Of a stretch of 64,000 nt of DNA, positions 8,752 to 17,878 are shown piece after piece. This stretch comes from Streptomyces cynarae (GTDB lineage: Bacteria > Actinomycetota > Actinomycetes > Streptomycetales > Streptomycetaceae): positions 3,662,001-3,726,000 of the forward strand of contig NZ_CP106793.1 of NCBI RefSeq assembly GCF_025642135.1. The letters are read 5' to 3'. The position numbers were made by a program, and so were the translations under genes. The first letter of the stretch is position 1. Each line of letters begins with the position of its first letter. The notes below the pieces were generated by a model. It was not told the DNA's origin. It saw nothing but the letters and a program-made list of their open reading frames with translations, and made no database searches.

Positions 8752-9507
8752 CTATCCGCGATCCGAACTCGGCTCGGCAGTGTCACCTGAGGTCGTTTCG
8801 GCTTTCGTGTGGAGGATCTCGCGGGCCTGGTCCGCTGCGCGGACGAGGCTCTCGGAGACGTAGTCGAGGAAGCGGGCGGTGTTCTCGAGGCGGGCGCCGG
8901 CCGGGGTGCCGGGGCCGAGGATGCCGACGCCCTGCCGTGCGGTCTCGGCGACCTGGGCGGTGGCCCGGGCGCTGGACATCATCGCCTGGTACATGACCTC
9001 GTCGTCGACGACATAGCGCTCACGGCGGCGTTCGTCGCGTTCCCGGCGCACGAGTTCCTGGCTTTCGAGGAACGCGATGGCCTTGGAGACGGACGCCGGG
9101 CTGACCTGGAGGCGCTGGACGAGTTCGGACGCGGTGAGGCTGCCCGCGTCGCTGATGGTGAGGCAGGCCATCACCCGCGCCATCATCTGGGGCGTGCCGG
9201 ACTGCATGAAGACGGTGGTGAGCGTCTCCTCGTACGCGCGCACGGCCTCGGGATCGCGTCCGTAAGCCTGCGGTGGCGCCTCCGCACCGCGGGGCGCGGC
9301 CTGCCTGCGGCGGTGGGCGCGGCGTTCCGTGGCGCGATGGGCGAGGTCGGCGCGGTAGGCGTTGGGGCCGCCGTTGCGCATGACCTCGCGGGTGACGGTC
9401 GAGGTCGGACGGTCGAGACGTCTGGCGATCTCCGCGTAGGCGAGCCCGTCGGCCAGCCCCAGCGCGATCTGCTGGCGTTCCTGCTGAGTGAGCCTGCCGC
9501 CCGGCAT
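8752..9507 (-). CDS. HTH transcriptional regulator (resolvase-type HTH plus MarR/GbsR-like wing)
   Basis: This regulator has 251 residues. Residues ~5-45 form a transposase-like helix-turn-helix (RLTQQERQQIALGLADGLAY...IARRLDRPTSTVTREV). Residues ~105-175 form a MarR/GbsR-like winged helix (SLTASELVQRLQVSPASVSK, then ALRRERDERRRERYVVDD). The C-terminus is an acidic helical segment. ATG 9507 has GGAGG 6 nt upstream. It is divergent from the DUF4097/ABC exporter operon and its promoter and theirs share inverted GCAAC/GTTGC half-sites, so it very likely represses both itself and the exporter; the inducer is unknown. Confidence 0.85.
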   Translation of the reverse strand: MPGGRLTQQERQQIALGLADGLAYAEIARRLDRPTSTVTREVMRNGGPNAYRADLAHRATERRAHRRRQAAPRGAEAPPQAYGRDPEAVRAYEETLTTVFMQSGTPQMMARVMACLTISDAGSLTASELVQRLQVSPASVSKAIAFLESQELVRRERDERRRERYVVDDEVMYQAMMSSARATAQVAETARQGVGILGPGTPAGARLENTARFLDYVSESLVRAADQAREILHTKAETTSGDTAEPSSDRG

Positions 9508-9538
9508 CGCGGCCTCCTTCGTGGTGCTCGGTGGGTCC

Positions 9539-9568
9539 ACTATAGCGTTCACCCTCACCCCATTGCAA
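9539..9568 (-). promoter_or_regulatory. Promoter of the HTH regulator
   Basis: Minus strand: TTGCAA (9568-9563), 18-nt spacer, TATAGT (9544-9539). The -35 box is itself part of a GCAAC operator half-site (9565-9569), which fits autoregulation. Confidence 0.65.
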
Positions 9569-9693
9569 CGAACCGCATGAGGTTGTTGCGTTAGCCAGCA
9601 TACCCATTGCAACAATATTACTCTTCCTGCCTGCATTGATGCCGTTCATTCGCAACGAGTTTGTTGCCAAGTCCTCGAACGCAACGTAGCGTT
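9563..9693. promoter_or_regulatory. Operator array of GCAAC/GTTGC half-sites
   Basis: Half-sites seen directly: GCAAC at 9565, 9609, 9652 and 9681; GTTGC at 9585 and 9663. The clearest site is GCAAC-N6-GTTGC (9652-9667). TTGTTGC (9583-9589) and GCAACAA (9609-9615) form another inverted pair. AACGC-N6-GCGTT (9678-9693) sits over the forward promoter. The array overlaps both divergent promoters, as expected for the adjacent HTH regulator. Confidence 0.6.
9664..9692 (+). promoter_or_regulatory. Promoter of the DUF4097/ABC exporter operon
   Basis: TTGCCA (9664-9669), 17-nt spacer, TAGCGT (9687-9692), about 40 nt before the ATG at 9731. The -35 box is covered by the GCAAC-N6-GTTGC operator and the spacer and -10 by AACGC-N6-GCGTT. 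Confidence 0.7.
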
Positions 9694-9730
9694 TCCAATG
9701 TCAGAAACAACGAGCCCACAGGAGAGCGTC

Positions 9731-10397
9731 ATGCAGAAGTTCGACACCCCCGCCCCGGTCTCCGCCGTCCTCGACATCCCCGCGGGACGCATCCAGTTCA
9801 TCGCCGCCGACCGGGCCGACACCACGGTCGAGGTCCTGCCCGCCAATGCCGCCAAGAGCCGCGACGTGAAGGCGGCGGAGCAGATCGAGGTCGCCTACGG
9901 CGACGGCGTCCTGCGGATCGCGGCCCCGGAGGCGAAGAACCAGCTCTTCGGCCCTTCCGGGTCGGTCGAGGTGACCGTCCAGCTGCCCGCCGGGCTCCCA
10001 CGTCGAGGCGAAGGCGGCAGGCGTTGAACTCCGGGTCGTCGGCCGCCTCGGCGACGTCGCCCTCGAAGGCGCGTACCGCCAGATCAAGATCGACGAGGCC
10101 GCGAGCGTCCGCCTCACCGCGCTCGACGGCGATGTCGAGGTCGGCCGGCTGGGCGGCTCCGCTCAGATCAGCACCGCACGGGGCGACATCCGGATCGCCG
10201 AGGCCGGGCGCGGCACGGTCGTGCTGCGCACCGAGTCCGGCGGCATCTCGGTCGTCGCCGCCGCCGGCGTCTCGGCCGCCCTGGACGCCGGCACCGGCCA
10301 CGGCCGCATCAGCAACGCGCTCAAGAACGACGGCACCACCGAACTCGACATCCGCGCCACCACCTCCCACGGCGACATCACCGCCCGCAGCCTGTAG
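9731..10397 (+). pseudogene. DUF4097 (adhesin-like beta-repeat) gene, frameshifted
   Basis: The reading frame starts at ATG 9731 (AGGAGA 6 nt upstream) with MQKFDTPAPVSAVLDIPAG and is typical of small DUF4097 proteins found before DrrAB-type exporters. Near 9992-9995 one extra G in GCCGGGCTCC shifts the frame and the original frame stops at 10025-10027. In the +1 frame the expected continuation resumes at once (SHVEAKAAGVELRVVGRLGD) and runs through the beta-repeat pattern (DGDVEVGRLGGSAQISTARG) to TAG at 10395-10397. Removing the extra G would restore a protein of about 221 residues. Either a sequencing error or a real null mutation. Confidence 0.75.
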
Positions 10398-10427
10398 ATC
10401 CGCAGTCAGTAATAGGGGGCACCTCTC

Positions 10428-11384
10428 ATGACCAACCTGGCCATCGCGGCGAACGGACTGCGCAAGTCCTACGGCGACAAGGTCGTGCTCGACGGCGTCG
10501 ACCTGGCCGTTCCCGAAGGAACGATCTTCTCCCTGCTCGGCCCGAACGGCGCCGGCAAGACCACCGCCGTAAAGATCTTCTCGACCCTGATCAGCGCTGA
10601 TGCCGGCGTGATCCACGTCGGTGGCCATGACCTGGCCACCGACCCCCAGGCGGTCCGCGCCGCGATCGGGGTCACCGGGCAGTTCTCCGCCGTCGACGGC
10701 CTGATCACCGGTGAGGAGAACATGCTCCTCATGGCGGACCTGCACCACCTCTCCCGCCGCGAGGGCCGGCGCACCGCCGCCGAGCTGCTGGAGCGCTTCG
10801 ACCTCACCGAGGCCGCGAAGAAGCCGGCATCCACCTACTCGGGCGGCATGAAGCGGCGCCTCGACATCGCCATGACCCTGGTCGGAAGCCCGCGGATCAT
10901 CTTCCTCGACGAGCCGACCACCGGCCTCGACCCACGCTCCCGCCACAACATGTGGCAGATCATCCGCGAGCTCGTCTCCGACGGCGTCACCGTCTTTCTC
11001 ACCACGCAGTACCTGGAGGAGGCGGACGAGCTCGCCGACCGTATCGCCGTGCTCGACGACGGGAAGATCGCCGCCGAGGGCACCGCCGAGGAGCTGAAGC
11101 GGCTCATCCCCGGCGGGCACGTGCGACTGCGCTTCGCCGACCCGGCCGCGTACCAGAGCGCCGTCCTCGCCCTGCGCGAGGTCACCCGGGACGACGAGGC
11201 ACTGGCGTTGCAGCTCCCCAGTGACGGCAGCCAGCGGGAGCTGCGCTCCATCCTCGACTGGCTGGACTCGGCCGGCATCGAGGCGGACGAGCTGACCGTG
11301 CACACCCCCGACCTCGACGACGTGTTCTTCGCCCTGACGGGCGGCGGCGACGTCCCCGACCAGTCCAAGGAGACCGTCCGATGA
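10428..11384 (+). CDS. ABC exporter ATP-binding protein (DrrA-like)
   Basis: The 318-residue ATPase of a two-gene exporter. Walker A GPNGAGKTT (about 39-47), signature YSGGMKRRLD (about 141-150), Walker B IIFLDEPTTGLD (about 162-173) and the switch region LTTQYLEEADELADRI are all intact. The C-terminal ~90 residues match the DrrA-type extension ending in TPDLDDVFFALTGG. It follows the broken DUF4097 gene and overlaps the permease start by 4 nt. Relatives of DrrAB pump lipophilic drugs or lipids; the substrate is not shown here. Confidence 0.95.
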   Translation: MTNLAIAANGLRKSYGDKVVLDGVDLAVPEGTIFSLLGPNGAGKTTAVKIFSTLISADAGVIHVGGHDLATDPQAVRAAIGVTGQFSAVDGLITGEENMLLMADLHHLSRREGRRTAAELLERFDLTEAAKKPASTYSGGMKRRLDIAMTLVGSPRIIFLDEPTTGLDPRSRHNMWQIIRELVSDGVTVFLTTQYLEEADELADRIAVLDDGKIAAEGTAEELKRLIPGGHVRLRFADPAAYQSAVLALREVTRDDEALALQLPSDGSQRELRSILDWLDSAGIEADELTVHTPDLDDVFFALTGGGDVPDQSKETVR

Positions 11385-12172
11385 GCTCTTTCTCCCTCGC
11401 CGTGCGCGACTCGTCCACGATGCTGCGCCGCAACCTGCTGCACGCCCGGCGCTACCCGTCCCTCACGCTGAACCTGCTGCTCACCCCGGTCATGCTGCTG
11501 CTGTTGTTCGTCTACATCTTCGGCGACACCATGAGCGCGGGCATCGGCGGCGGCGGCGCCGACCGCTCCGCATACATCGCCTACCTCGTGCCGGGCCTGT
11601 TGCTGATGACCATCGGCAGCACCACGATCGGTACCGCGGTGTCCGTGTCCAACGACATGACCGAGGGCATCATCGCCCGCTTCCGCACGATGGCGATCCA
11701 CCGCGGGTCCGTGCTCGTCGGGCACGTCGTCGGCAGCGTGCTGCAGTCGATCATCAGTGTGGTCCTCGTGGGGGCCGTGGCCGTGGCCATAGGCTTCCGG
11801 TCCACGAACGCCACGGCCCTGGAGTGGATCGCGGCGTTCGGGCTGCTCACTCTGTTCGCTCTGGCGCTCACCTGGATCGCGGTCGGGATGGGCATGGTCA
11901 GCCCGAACGCCGAGGCCGCCAGCAACAACGCGATGCCGCTGATCTTCCTACCGCTCATCTCCAGCACCTTCGTCCCGGTCGACGCGATGCCGGGCTGGTT
12001 CCAGCCGATCGCCGAGTACCAGCCGTTCACGCCGGCCATCGAGACCCTGCGCGGCCTGCTGCTCGGCAGCGAGATCGGCCACAACGGATGGCTTGCGATC
12101 GCCTGGTGCCTGGCGCTGACCGTCCTCGGCTACCTGTGGTCGAAGTCGGTGTTCAACCGCGACCCGAAGTAG
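11381..12172 (+). CDS. ABC-2 type permease (DrrB-like)
   Basis: A 263-residue membrane component of the exporter. Six hydrophobic segments are visible, beginning LTLNLLLTPVMLLLLFVYIF (about 27-46). The ABC-2 family loop region LIFLPLISSTFVPVDAMPGW (about 187-206) is followed by the QPFTP motif (about 215). ATG at 11381 overlaps the ATPase stop (ATGA), so the two are made in fixed ratio. Same operon and presumed regulation by the divergent HTH protein. Confidence 0.95.
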   Translation: MSSFSLAVRDSSTMLRRNLLHARRYPSLTLNLLLTPVMLLLLFVYIFGDTMSAGIGGGGADRSAYIAYLVPGLLLMTIGSTTIGTAVSVSNDMTEGIIARFRTMAIHRGSVLVGHVVGSVLQSIISVVLVGAVAVAIGFRSTNATALEWIAAFGLLTLFALALTWIAVGMGMVSPNAEAASNNAMPLIFLPLISSTFVPVDAMPGWFQPIAEYQPFTPAIETLRGLLLGSEIGHNGWLAIAWCLALTVLGYLWSKSVFNRDPK

Positions 12173-12411
12173 CCGACACGAGCACGCGGGCCGCCTCCAC
12201 TGCCCGATCCCGCCCGAGGGCGGCGTACACCGACACCGCGTCGGCCGTACGTCGCCCCGTCGGCGTCCTCGGCCCTCCGCCGGGCCGGCGGTGTCCGACC
12301 CGGTGCCGCAGCTCCCCGACCGCAGGAACTGCCCCCCTGCCGGTAGACCCCCGCCGGAACGGGGGGTTGTCCCCAGTGCGGGGAGACTTCTGCTTCCCTA
12401 CCGTTGTGCGC

Positions 12412-12846
12412 ATGACCGGAATGGACGCGCGCGACGCCGACCTGAAGAAGGAACTCGACGCCACCCTGCAGACGCGCAGGGAACTGGGCGAGGAGTACGA
12501 GTCGGCACTGGTCGAATCCTTCCTGGAGAAGGTCGACCAGCGCATCGACGGCGCGATCGACCGCCGGGTCCGGCGGCAGCTGGCCGAGCAGCGCATGGTC
12601 GTGGCGCGCGGCGCACGGTCGCCTCGGGCGACGGACTCCTGGGGCGAGCGCTTCGGCTTCGGCATCGTGTCGCTGGTGGTGGCGATCCCGCTCTCGGCCA
12701 TCGGCGGCTCGTTCGGGGGCATGTCCGGCCTCGTGGTCGCCTGGTTCGGCATCGTCGGCGTCAACGCGGTCCAGGCCGCCCGCACCAACCCGGGCCTGTT
12801 CACCCGCCACCGCAAGTCCCCACAGGACGCCGAGTGGGAAGACTGA
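12412..12846 (+). CDS. Hypothetical membrane-anchored protein, probably leaderless
   Basis: This ORF encodes 144 residues. The N-terminal half is charged and helical (about 5-65, KKELDATLQTRRELGEEYES), then two hydrophobic segments (about 85-105 and 110-126), then a basic tail. No ribosome site precedes ATG 12412. Instead TACCGT lies at 12399-12404, 7 nt upstream, the spacing of a -10 box on a leaderless Streptomyces gene. No family recognised beyond actinobacterial hypothetical. Confidence 0.7.
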   Translation: MTGMDARDADLKKELDATLQTRRELGEEYESALVESFLEKVDQRIDGAIDRRVRRQLAEQRMVVARGARSPRATDSWGERFGFGIVSLVVAIPLSAIGGSFGGMSGLVVAWFGIVGVNAVQAARTNPGLFTRHRKSPQDAEWED

Positions 12847-12968
12847 TCGGCTCCTGACGATCCCCGGTCGAACGAAAGACGACGACCACCGCAACCATCA
12901 ATTGAGGGACCACGACCGCGAGCACCACGTCCGCGAGAGCGGCGCCGGCGTAGGCGCAAAAGACTGTG

Positions 12969-13023
12969 CGCGGGGACCGCCGCACCCCCGTTGTCGGGGG
13001 GCGGGACGACGGCGGTCCCCGCG
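12969..13023. terminator. Large GC hairpin between convergent genes
   Basis: CGCGGGGACCGCCG (12969-12982) pairs with its exact complement at 13010-13023 across a 27-nt loop. It lies in the 442-nt gap between the convergent genes ending at 12846 and 13289 and could terminate both. The rest of that gap shows no credible gene. Confidence 0.6.
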
Positions 13024-13288
13024 GGGGACGCGGGCCGGGTCAGGGCCGGGCTTGCGCGTCCGTGGCGTCCATGGAGGTCCGGGAGCCGCTCCGGAGGTCC
13101 TTGGCGCCGTTCGCTGCCGGCCGGGGCGGGGAGCCGCTCCCGCCGCCTGCCGACACCCACTAATGTGCCGGAACCGTGTTAAGCGGGTGCTGCGCGGACG
13201 TGACGTGCTCGTACCACTTCCGAGAAGCGGCTCTTCCCGCCCGTCACCGGAAGTTCCCCGGCGACACGCCCGGTTCACCGGACGTTCG

Positions 13289-14677
13289 CTACTGCTTTCC
13301 CCCCTTGGCCAGGAACGCCAGCAGGTCCTGCCGGCTGACCACCCCGGTCGGCTTGCCCTCGACCAGGACGATCGCCGCGTCGGCCGCACCGAGCACCGAC
13401 ATCAGGTCCGCCACCGGCTCACCGGAGCCGACCTGCGGCAGCGGCGGGGACATGTGCTTCTCCAGTGGGTCGTCGAGGGACGCGTGCTTGGTGAACAGGG
13501 CGGCCAGCAGCTCGCGTTCGACGACGGACCCCACGACCTCGGCGGCCATCACGTCCGGGTGGCCCGCGCCCGGCTTGACGATCGGCATCTGCGAGACGCC
13601 GTACTCGCGCAGCACCTCGATGGCCTGGCCCACGGTTTCGTCGGGGTGCATGTGGACGAGGGAGGGGATGGCGCCCTCCTTGTCCTTGAGCACGTCGCCG
13701 ACGCGCGCGCTCGGGCCCGTGTCCTCGAGGAAGCCGTAGTCGGCCATCCACTCGTCGTTGAAGATCTTGCTGAGGTAGCCGCGTCCGCTGTCGGGCAGGA
13801 GCACCACCACGACGTCGTCCGGACCGAGCCGCTCGGCGACCCGCAGGGCGGCGACGACGGCCATGCCGCAGGAGCCGCCCACCAGCAGGCCCTCCTCCCG
13901 GGCCAGCCGCCGGGTCATCTGGAAGGAGTCCTTGTCGGAGACGGCGATGATCTCGTCGGCGACGGTGGGGTCGTACGCGGTCGGCCAGAAGTCCTCGCCG
14001 ACGCCCTCGACCAGGTACGGGCGCCCGGAGCCGCCGGAGTACACCGAGCCCTCGGGGTCGGCGCCGACGACCTTGACCCGGCCGTCGCTGACGTCCTTCA
14101 GGTAGCGGCCGGTGCCGGAGATGGTGCCGCCGGTGCCGACGCCGGCGACGAAGTGGGTGATCTTCCCCTCCGTCTGCTCCCACAGCTCGGGGCCGGTGGA
14201 GTGGTAGTGCGACAGGGGGTTGTTGGGGTTGGAGTACTGGTCGGGCTTCCAGGCCCCGGGGGTCTCACGGACGAGCCGGTCGGAGACGTTGTAGTAGGAG
14301 TCCGGGTGCTCCGGGGCCACCGCCGTCGGGCACACGACCACCTCGGCGCCGTACGCACGCAGCACGTTGATCTTGTCGGTGGAGACCTTGTCCGGGCAGA
14401 CGAAGATGCACTTGTAGCCCTTCTGCTGGGCCACGATCGCAAGGCCGACGCCCGTGTTGCCGCTGGTCGGCTCCACGATCGTGCCGCCCGGCTTCAGCTC
14501 GCCGCTCTGCTCGGCCGCCTCGATCATGCGCAGGGCGATGCGATCCTTGACGGAACCGCCGGGGTTGAAGTACTCGACCTTCGCGAGAACGGTCGCCTTG
14601 ATGCCGGCGGTCACGCGGTTGAGCCTGACCAGCGGGGTGTTGCCGACCAGGCTGATCATCGAGTCGTGGAATTGCAC
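13289..14677 (-). CDS. Cystathionine beta-synthase with CBS-domain pair
   Basis: A PLP enzyme of 462 residues. The catalytic domain (1-~320) has FNPGGSVKDRIA with Lys44 as PLP lysine, EPTSGNTGVGLA, and the phosphate loop GTGGTISGTG. Two CBS domains (~335-460) end the protein. It joins serine and homocysteine to cystathionine (reverse transsulfuration); an O-acetylserine sulfhydrylase activity cannot be excluded. The GTG at 14677 is chosen because CGGAGA precedes it and VQFHDSMISLVGNTPLVRL is the usual N-terminus; the frame stays open further upstream. Confidence 0.93.
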   Translation of the reverse strand: MQFHDSMISLVGNTPLVRLNRVTAGIKATVLAKVEYFNPGGSVKDRIALRMIEAAEQSGELKPGGTIVEPTSGNTGVGLAIVAQQKGYKCIFVCPDKVSTDKINVLRAYGAEVVVCPTAVAPEHPDSYYNVSDRLVRETPGAWKPDQYSNPNNPLSHYHSTGPELWEQTEGKITHFVAGVGTGGTISGTGRYLKDVSDGRVKVVGADPEGSVYSGGSGRPYLVEGVGEDFWPTAYDPTVADEIIAVSDKDSFQMTRRLAREEGLLVGGSCGMAVVAALRVAERLGPDDVVVVLLPDSGRGYLSKIFNDEWMADYGFLEDTGPSARVGDVLKDKEGAIPSLVHMHPDETVGQAIEVLREYGVSQMPIVKPGAGHPDVMAAEVVGSVVERELLAALFTKHASLDDPLEKHMSPPLPQVGSGEPVADLMSVLGAADAAIVLVEGKPTGVVSRQDLLAFLAKGGKQ

Positions 14678-14876
14678 CGTTGTCTCCGGTTGCTGCACAG
14701 GAAGTGGTCGTGATGGTTCCGCCAGCGTAAGCGCTCGTACCACCCGGGCGGGTGCGCTGAGCGAACGAGCCCTCGGGCAGGGGCCGTCCCGGGGCGTTCA
14801 CGCGTCGTTGAGATTGGGCGACGGGGCGTACGGGGCAAGCAGTGGGTGTACGGCTACGAGGAGGTGGCGGCGACGC

Positions 14877-15947
14877 ATGTCGAGCATGTCGAGGGCGAGA
14901 GCGGCCCGGCGCATCGCGGCGGGCGCGGCGTACGGCGGCGGCGGTATCGGCCTGGTCGGGGCGGCCGCCGTCGGGCTGCTGGTCGCCGAGGTGCAGCTGG
15001 CCAAGCGCCATGTGGGCAACGGACACAGCCCCCATCCGCCGAGCGCGGACGGCCTGTACGGGTGGGGGTCCCCCCGCTCGAGCGCAGCCGAGAGTGGGGG
15101 AGGCCACAGCGCCCTCGGCGAACCACCGCTGAGGCTCGTGATGCTCGGCGACTCCACCGCCGCGGGGCAGGGCGTGCACCGCTCCCGCCAGACGCCCGGG
15201 GCGCTGCTGGCGTCGGGGCTGGCGGCGGTGGCTGAACGGCCGGTGGAGCTGCGCGTCGTCGCCCTCCCCGGGGCGCAGTCGGACGACCTGGACCGTCAGG
15301 TGGCGCTGACGCTCGCGGTGCAGGACCGGATTCCAGACATCTGCGTCATCATGATCGGCGCGAACGACGTGACGCACCGGATGCCGCCGACGCGGTCGGT
15401 GCGGTATCTGTCGGCGGCGGTACGGCGCCTGCGTACGGCGGGCGCGGAGGTCGTCGTCGGCACGTGTCCCGACCTCGGCACGATCGAGCCGGTCCAGCAG
15501 CCGCTGCGGTGGCTGGCCCGCCGGGCCTCCCGGCAGCTGGCCGCGGCCCAGACGATCGGGGTCGTGGAGCAGGGGGGCCGGACCGTGTCGCTGGGCGATC
15601 TGCTGGGACCGGAGTTCGAGGCGAACCCCCGGGAGCTGTTCGGCCCCGACAACTACCACCCCTCGGCGGAGGGGTACGCCACGGCCGCGATGGCGGTCCT
15701 TCCGACGGTGTGTGCCGCGCTCGGCCTGTGGCCGGCGGAGGAGGAGCGCCCGGACGCGTCCCGCCGCGAGGGCTTCCTGCCGGTGGCCCGGGCCGCGGCG
15801 GAGGCCGCGGACGAGGCGGGCACGGAGGTCGCGGCCGCGATGCCGACGGGGCCGCGGGGGCCGTGGGCCCTGCTCAAGCGCCGCCGTCGCCGCCGCCTGC
15901 CGACACCGGAGGCGGCCCCGACCACGGCCCCGGAACCATCCGTATGA
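14877..15947 (+). CDS. SGNH/GDSL-type hydrolase, membrane-anchored
   Basis: A 356-residue hydrolase with an N-terminal basic stretch and a hydrophobic anchor (about 12-42). The SGNH domain starts near 85: VMLGDSTAAGQG holds the nucleophile Ser93, IGANDVT is block III, and DNYHPSAEGY carries the Asp/His pair. The substrate is probably an ester or acyl group at the envelope. Between anchor and catalytic domain (about 62-78, GWGSPRSSAAESGGGHS) the DNA is a palindromic Streptomyces repeat read in frame. The C-terminus is Arg/Pro-rich. ATG 14877 has GAGGAGG 12 nt upstream, rather far. Confidence 0.85.
   Translation: MSSMSRARAARRIAAGAAYGGGGIGLVGAAAVGLLVAEVQLAKRHVGNGHSPHPPSADGLYGWGSPRSSAAESGGGHSALGEPPLRLVMLGDSTAAGQGVHRSRQTPGALLASGLAAVAERPVELRVVALPGAQSDDLDRQVALTLAVQDRIPDICVIMIGANDVTHRMPPTRSVRYLSAAVRRLRTAGAEVVVGTCPDLGTIEPVQQPLRWLARRASRQLAAAQTIGVVEQGGRTVSLGDLLGPEFEANPRELFGPDNYHPSAEGYATAAMAVLPTVCAALGLWPAEEERPDASRREGFLPVARAAAEAADEAGTEVAAAMPTGPRGPWALLKRRRRRRLPTPEAAPTTAPEPSV
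15063..15102. repeat. Streptomyces palindromic repeat inside a coding sequence
   Basis: GGGGGTCCCCCCGCTCGAGC, then ten bases, then TGGGGGAGG forms a stem-loop of the type scattered between genes in Streptomyces. Here it lies in frame within the SGNH hydrolase gene and encodes a Gly/Ser-rich spacer. The repeat class is recognised from memory; copy number should be counted genome-wide. Confidence 0.6.
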
Positions 15948-16390
15948 CGCCGGGGGCGTTCCTCGCCCCCGCCGCGGCCCAGGTGGGGATCCCCAAGCGG
16001 GACTGCGCCCCGAAAGGGGCGCGGGGAACTGCGCGACCAGCCGCACACGGCCCGCAGCCGCCCCACCACCCACGCCGCCCCTCGCGGTGCGCGAGCAGCG
16101 CCGCGCCGCCCCTCAGCGTTCAGCGCCGTCCCCGCAGCGTTCAGCCCGTCCGGCGTTCGTTGGACTTGGCCGCAGCCGCAGGCCGCAGGCCGAAAGCGGG
16201 CCCCTGGGGGCACAGCCCCAGCGAACAGCACGCCCCACCCCACCGGCACCGTTTCCGGCCCGACCGCCCGAGGCCCAAGCAAGCGCTTAGAAAATTGCGG
16301 CCCGAGTCACACGCCCATGCCCGTGACCTCCACCGTACGTACGGGTAACTTCCCCCACAGCCCTGCTCACCCTCGCGCAATGGAGCCGTG
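15948..16390. repeat. Intergenic stretch with a Streptomyces repeat element
   Basis: No gene seen in 443 nt. At 16005-16022 GCGCCCC-GAAA-GGGGCGC forms a 7-bp hairpin with a GAAA loop, continuing into GGGGAACTGCGCGACCAGCC (16024-16043). I recognise this as a very common intergenic repeat in Streptomyces genomes. It may end the SGNH hydrolase transcript. The remainder is low-complexity GC-rich DNA. Confidence 0.6.
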
Positions 16391-17611
16391 ATGCCCGAAG
16401 CCGTCATCGTTTCGACCGCCCGTTCCCCGATCGGCCGTGCCTTCAAGGGCTCCCTGAAGGATCTCCGCCCGGACGACCTCACCGCCACGATCATCCAGGC
16501 CGCCCTCGACAAGGTCCCCGCCCTGGACCCGAAGGACATCGACGACCTGATGCTCGGCTGCGGCCTCCCCGGCGGCGAGCAGGGCCACAACCTCGGCCGT
16601 GTCGTCGCCGTACAGATGGGGATGGACCACCTCCCCGGCTGCACCATCACCCGGTACTGTTCCTCCTCCCTCCAGACCTCCCGCATGGCCCTGCACGCCA
16701 TCAAGGCCGGCGAGGGCGACGTGTTCATCTCCGCGGGCGTCGAGATGGTCAGCCGCAGCGTCAAGGGCACCTCCGACGGCCTCCCCGACACCCACAACCC
16801 GCTCTTCGCCGACGCCGAGGCCCGTACCGCCGCCGTCGCCGAGTCCGAGGGCGCCGACTGGCACGACCCGCGTGAGGACGGCCTGCTCCCCGACCCGTAC
16901 ATCGCGATGGGCCAGACCGCCGAGAACCTCGCCCGGCTGAAGGGCGTCACCCGCGAGGAGATGGACGAGTTCGGCGTCCGCTCGCAGAACCTCGCCGAGC
17001 AGGCCATCGCCAAGGGCTTCTGGGAGCGCGAGATCACCCCGGTGACCCTCCCCGACGGCACGGTCGTCAGCAAGGACGACGGGCCGCGCCCCGGGGTGAC
17101 CCTGGAGGCCGTCTCCGGCCTCAAGCCCGTCTTCCGGCCCGACGGCCGTGTCACCGCCGGCAACTGCTGCCCCCTCAACGACGGCGCCGCCGCCCTGGTC
17201 ATCATGAGCGACACCAAGGCCCGGGAGCTGGGGCTGACGCCGCTCGCGCGGATCGTCTCGACGGGTGTGTCCGGCCTGTCCCCGGAGATCATGGGCTACG
17301 GCCCCGTCGAGGCCAGCAAGCAGGCCCTGCGGCGCGCCGGTCTCACCATCGACGACATCGACCTCGTCGAGATCAACGAGGCCTTCGCCGCCCAGGTGAT
17401 CCCGTCCTACCGCGACCTGAACATCCCGCTGGAGAAGCTGAACGTCAACGGCGGTGCCATCGCCGTCGGCCACCCCTTCGGCATGACCGGCGCCCGCATC
17501 ACCACCACCCTGATCAACTCTCTCCAGTGGCACGACAAGCAGTTCGGCCTGGAGACGATGTGCGTCGGCGGCGGCCAGGGCATGGCCATGGTCATCGAGC
17601 GCCTCAGCTGA
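16391..17611 (+). CDS. Acetyl-CoA acetyltransferase / 3-ketoacyl-CoA thiolase
   Basis: The thiolase is 406 residues. The acyl-accepting Cys90 is in [10 protein letters not shown], the conserved NEAFA motif follows EI near 340, [10 protein letters not shown] holds the catalytic His, and [11 protein letters not shown] the second Cys near the C-terminus. It cleaves or forms beta-ketoacyl-CoA in fatty-acid oxidation. Chain-length preference cannot be read from sequence. ATG 16391 has TGGAGC upstream; a GTG lies one codon earlier. No partner fadB-like gene is adjacent. Confidence 0.95.
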   Translation: MPEAVIVSTARSPIGRAFKGSLKDLRPDDLTATIIQAALDKVPALDPKDIDDLMLGCGLPGGEQGHNLGRVVAVQMGMDHLPGCTITRYCSSSLQTSRMALHAIKAGEGDVFISAGVEMVSRSVKGTSDGLPDTHNPLFADAEARTAAVAESEGADWHDPREDGLLPDPYIAMGQTAENLARLKGVTREEMDEFGVRSQNLAEQAIAKGFWEREITPVTLPDGTVVSKDDGPRPGVTLEAVSGLKPVFRPDGRVTAGNCCPLNDGAAALVIMSDTKARELGLTPLARIVSTGVSGLSPEIMGYGPVEASKQALRRAGLTIDDIDLVEINEAFAAQVIPSYRDLNIPLEKLNVNGGAIAVGHPFGMTGARITTTLINSLQWHDKQFGLETMCVGGGQGMAMVIERLS

Positions 17612-17707
17612 CCTACGCCCGCGCCCACCCGCGCGACGGCCCGGAGCTCCGCCGCCCCAGGATCCGGCAGAGCTCCGGGCCGATTTGTAACCCAATCTCC
17701 CCCAGGA

Positions 17708-17748
17708 TGTGACCTATCTCCCTCCGAAAGGGATTTCCGCAGGTCACA
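17708..17748. promoter_or_regulatory. Two-part inverted repeat after the thiolase gene
   Basis: TGTGACCT (17708-17715) pairs with AGGTCACA (17741-17748). Inside it ATC-CCCT/AGGGAT extends the stem with one bulged base. It could be a terminator for the thiolase gene or an operator for the gene starting at 17879. Confidence 0.4.
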
Positions 17749-17878
17749 GCAGTTCCTTTGGTAAACATTGAGGGCAACCTCATGTCCGTTTCGTGACGTT
17801 ACGCACTGACAGCTGGTTAGTCCACCCTTCAAGCTGATGTAGGAAGTCGGGGGCCGACCTTGAACCAGGAGTACGTCA

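Noticed and set aside
12800..12985. 61-codon minus-strand frame with a hydrophobic stretch
   Set aside because: No ribosome site, ends within the opposing gene and overlaps the terminator-like hairpin.
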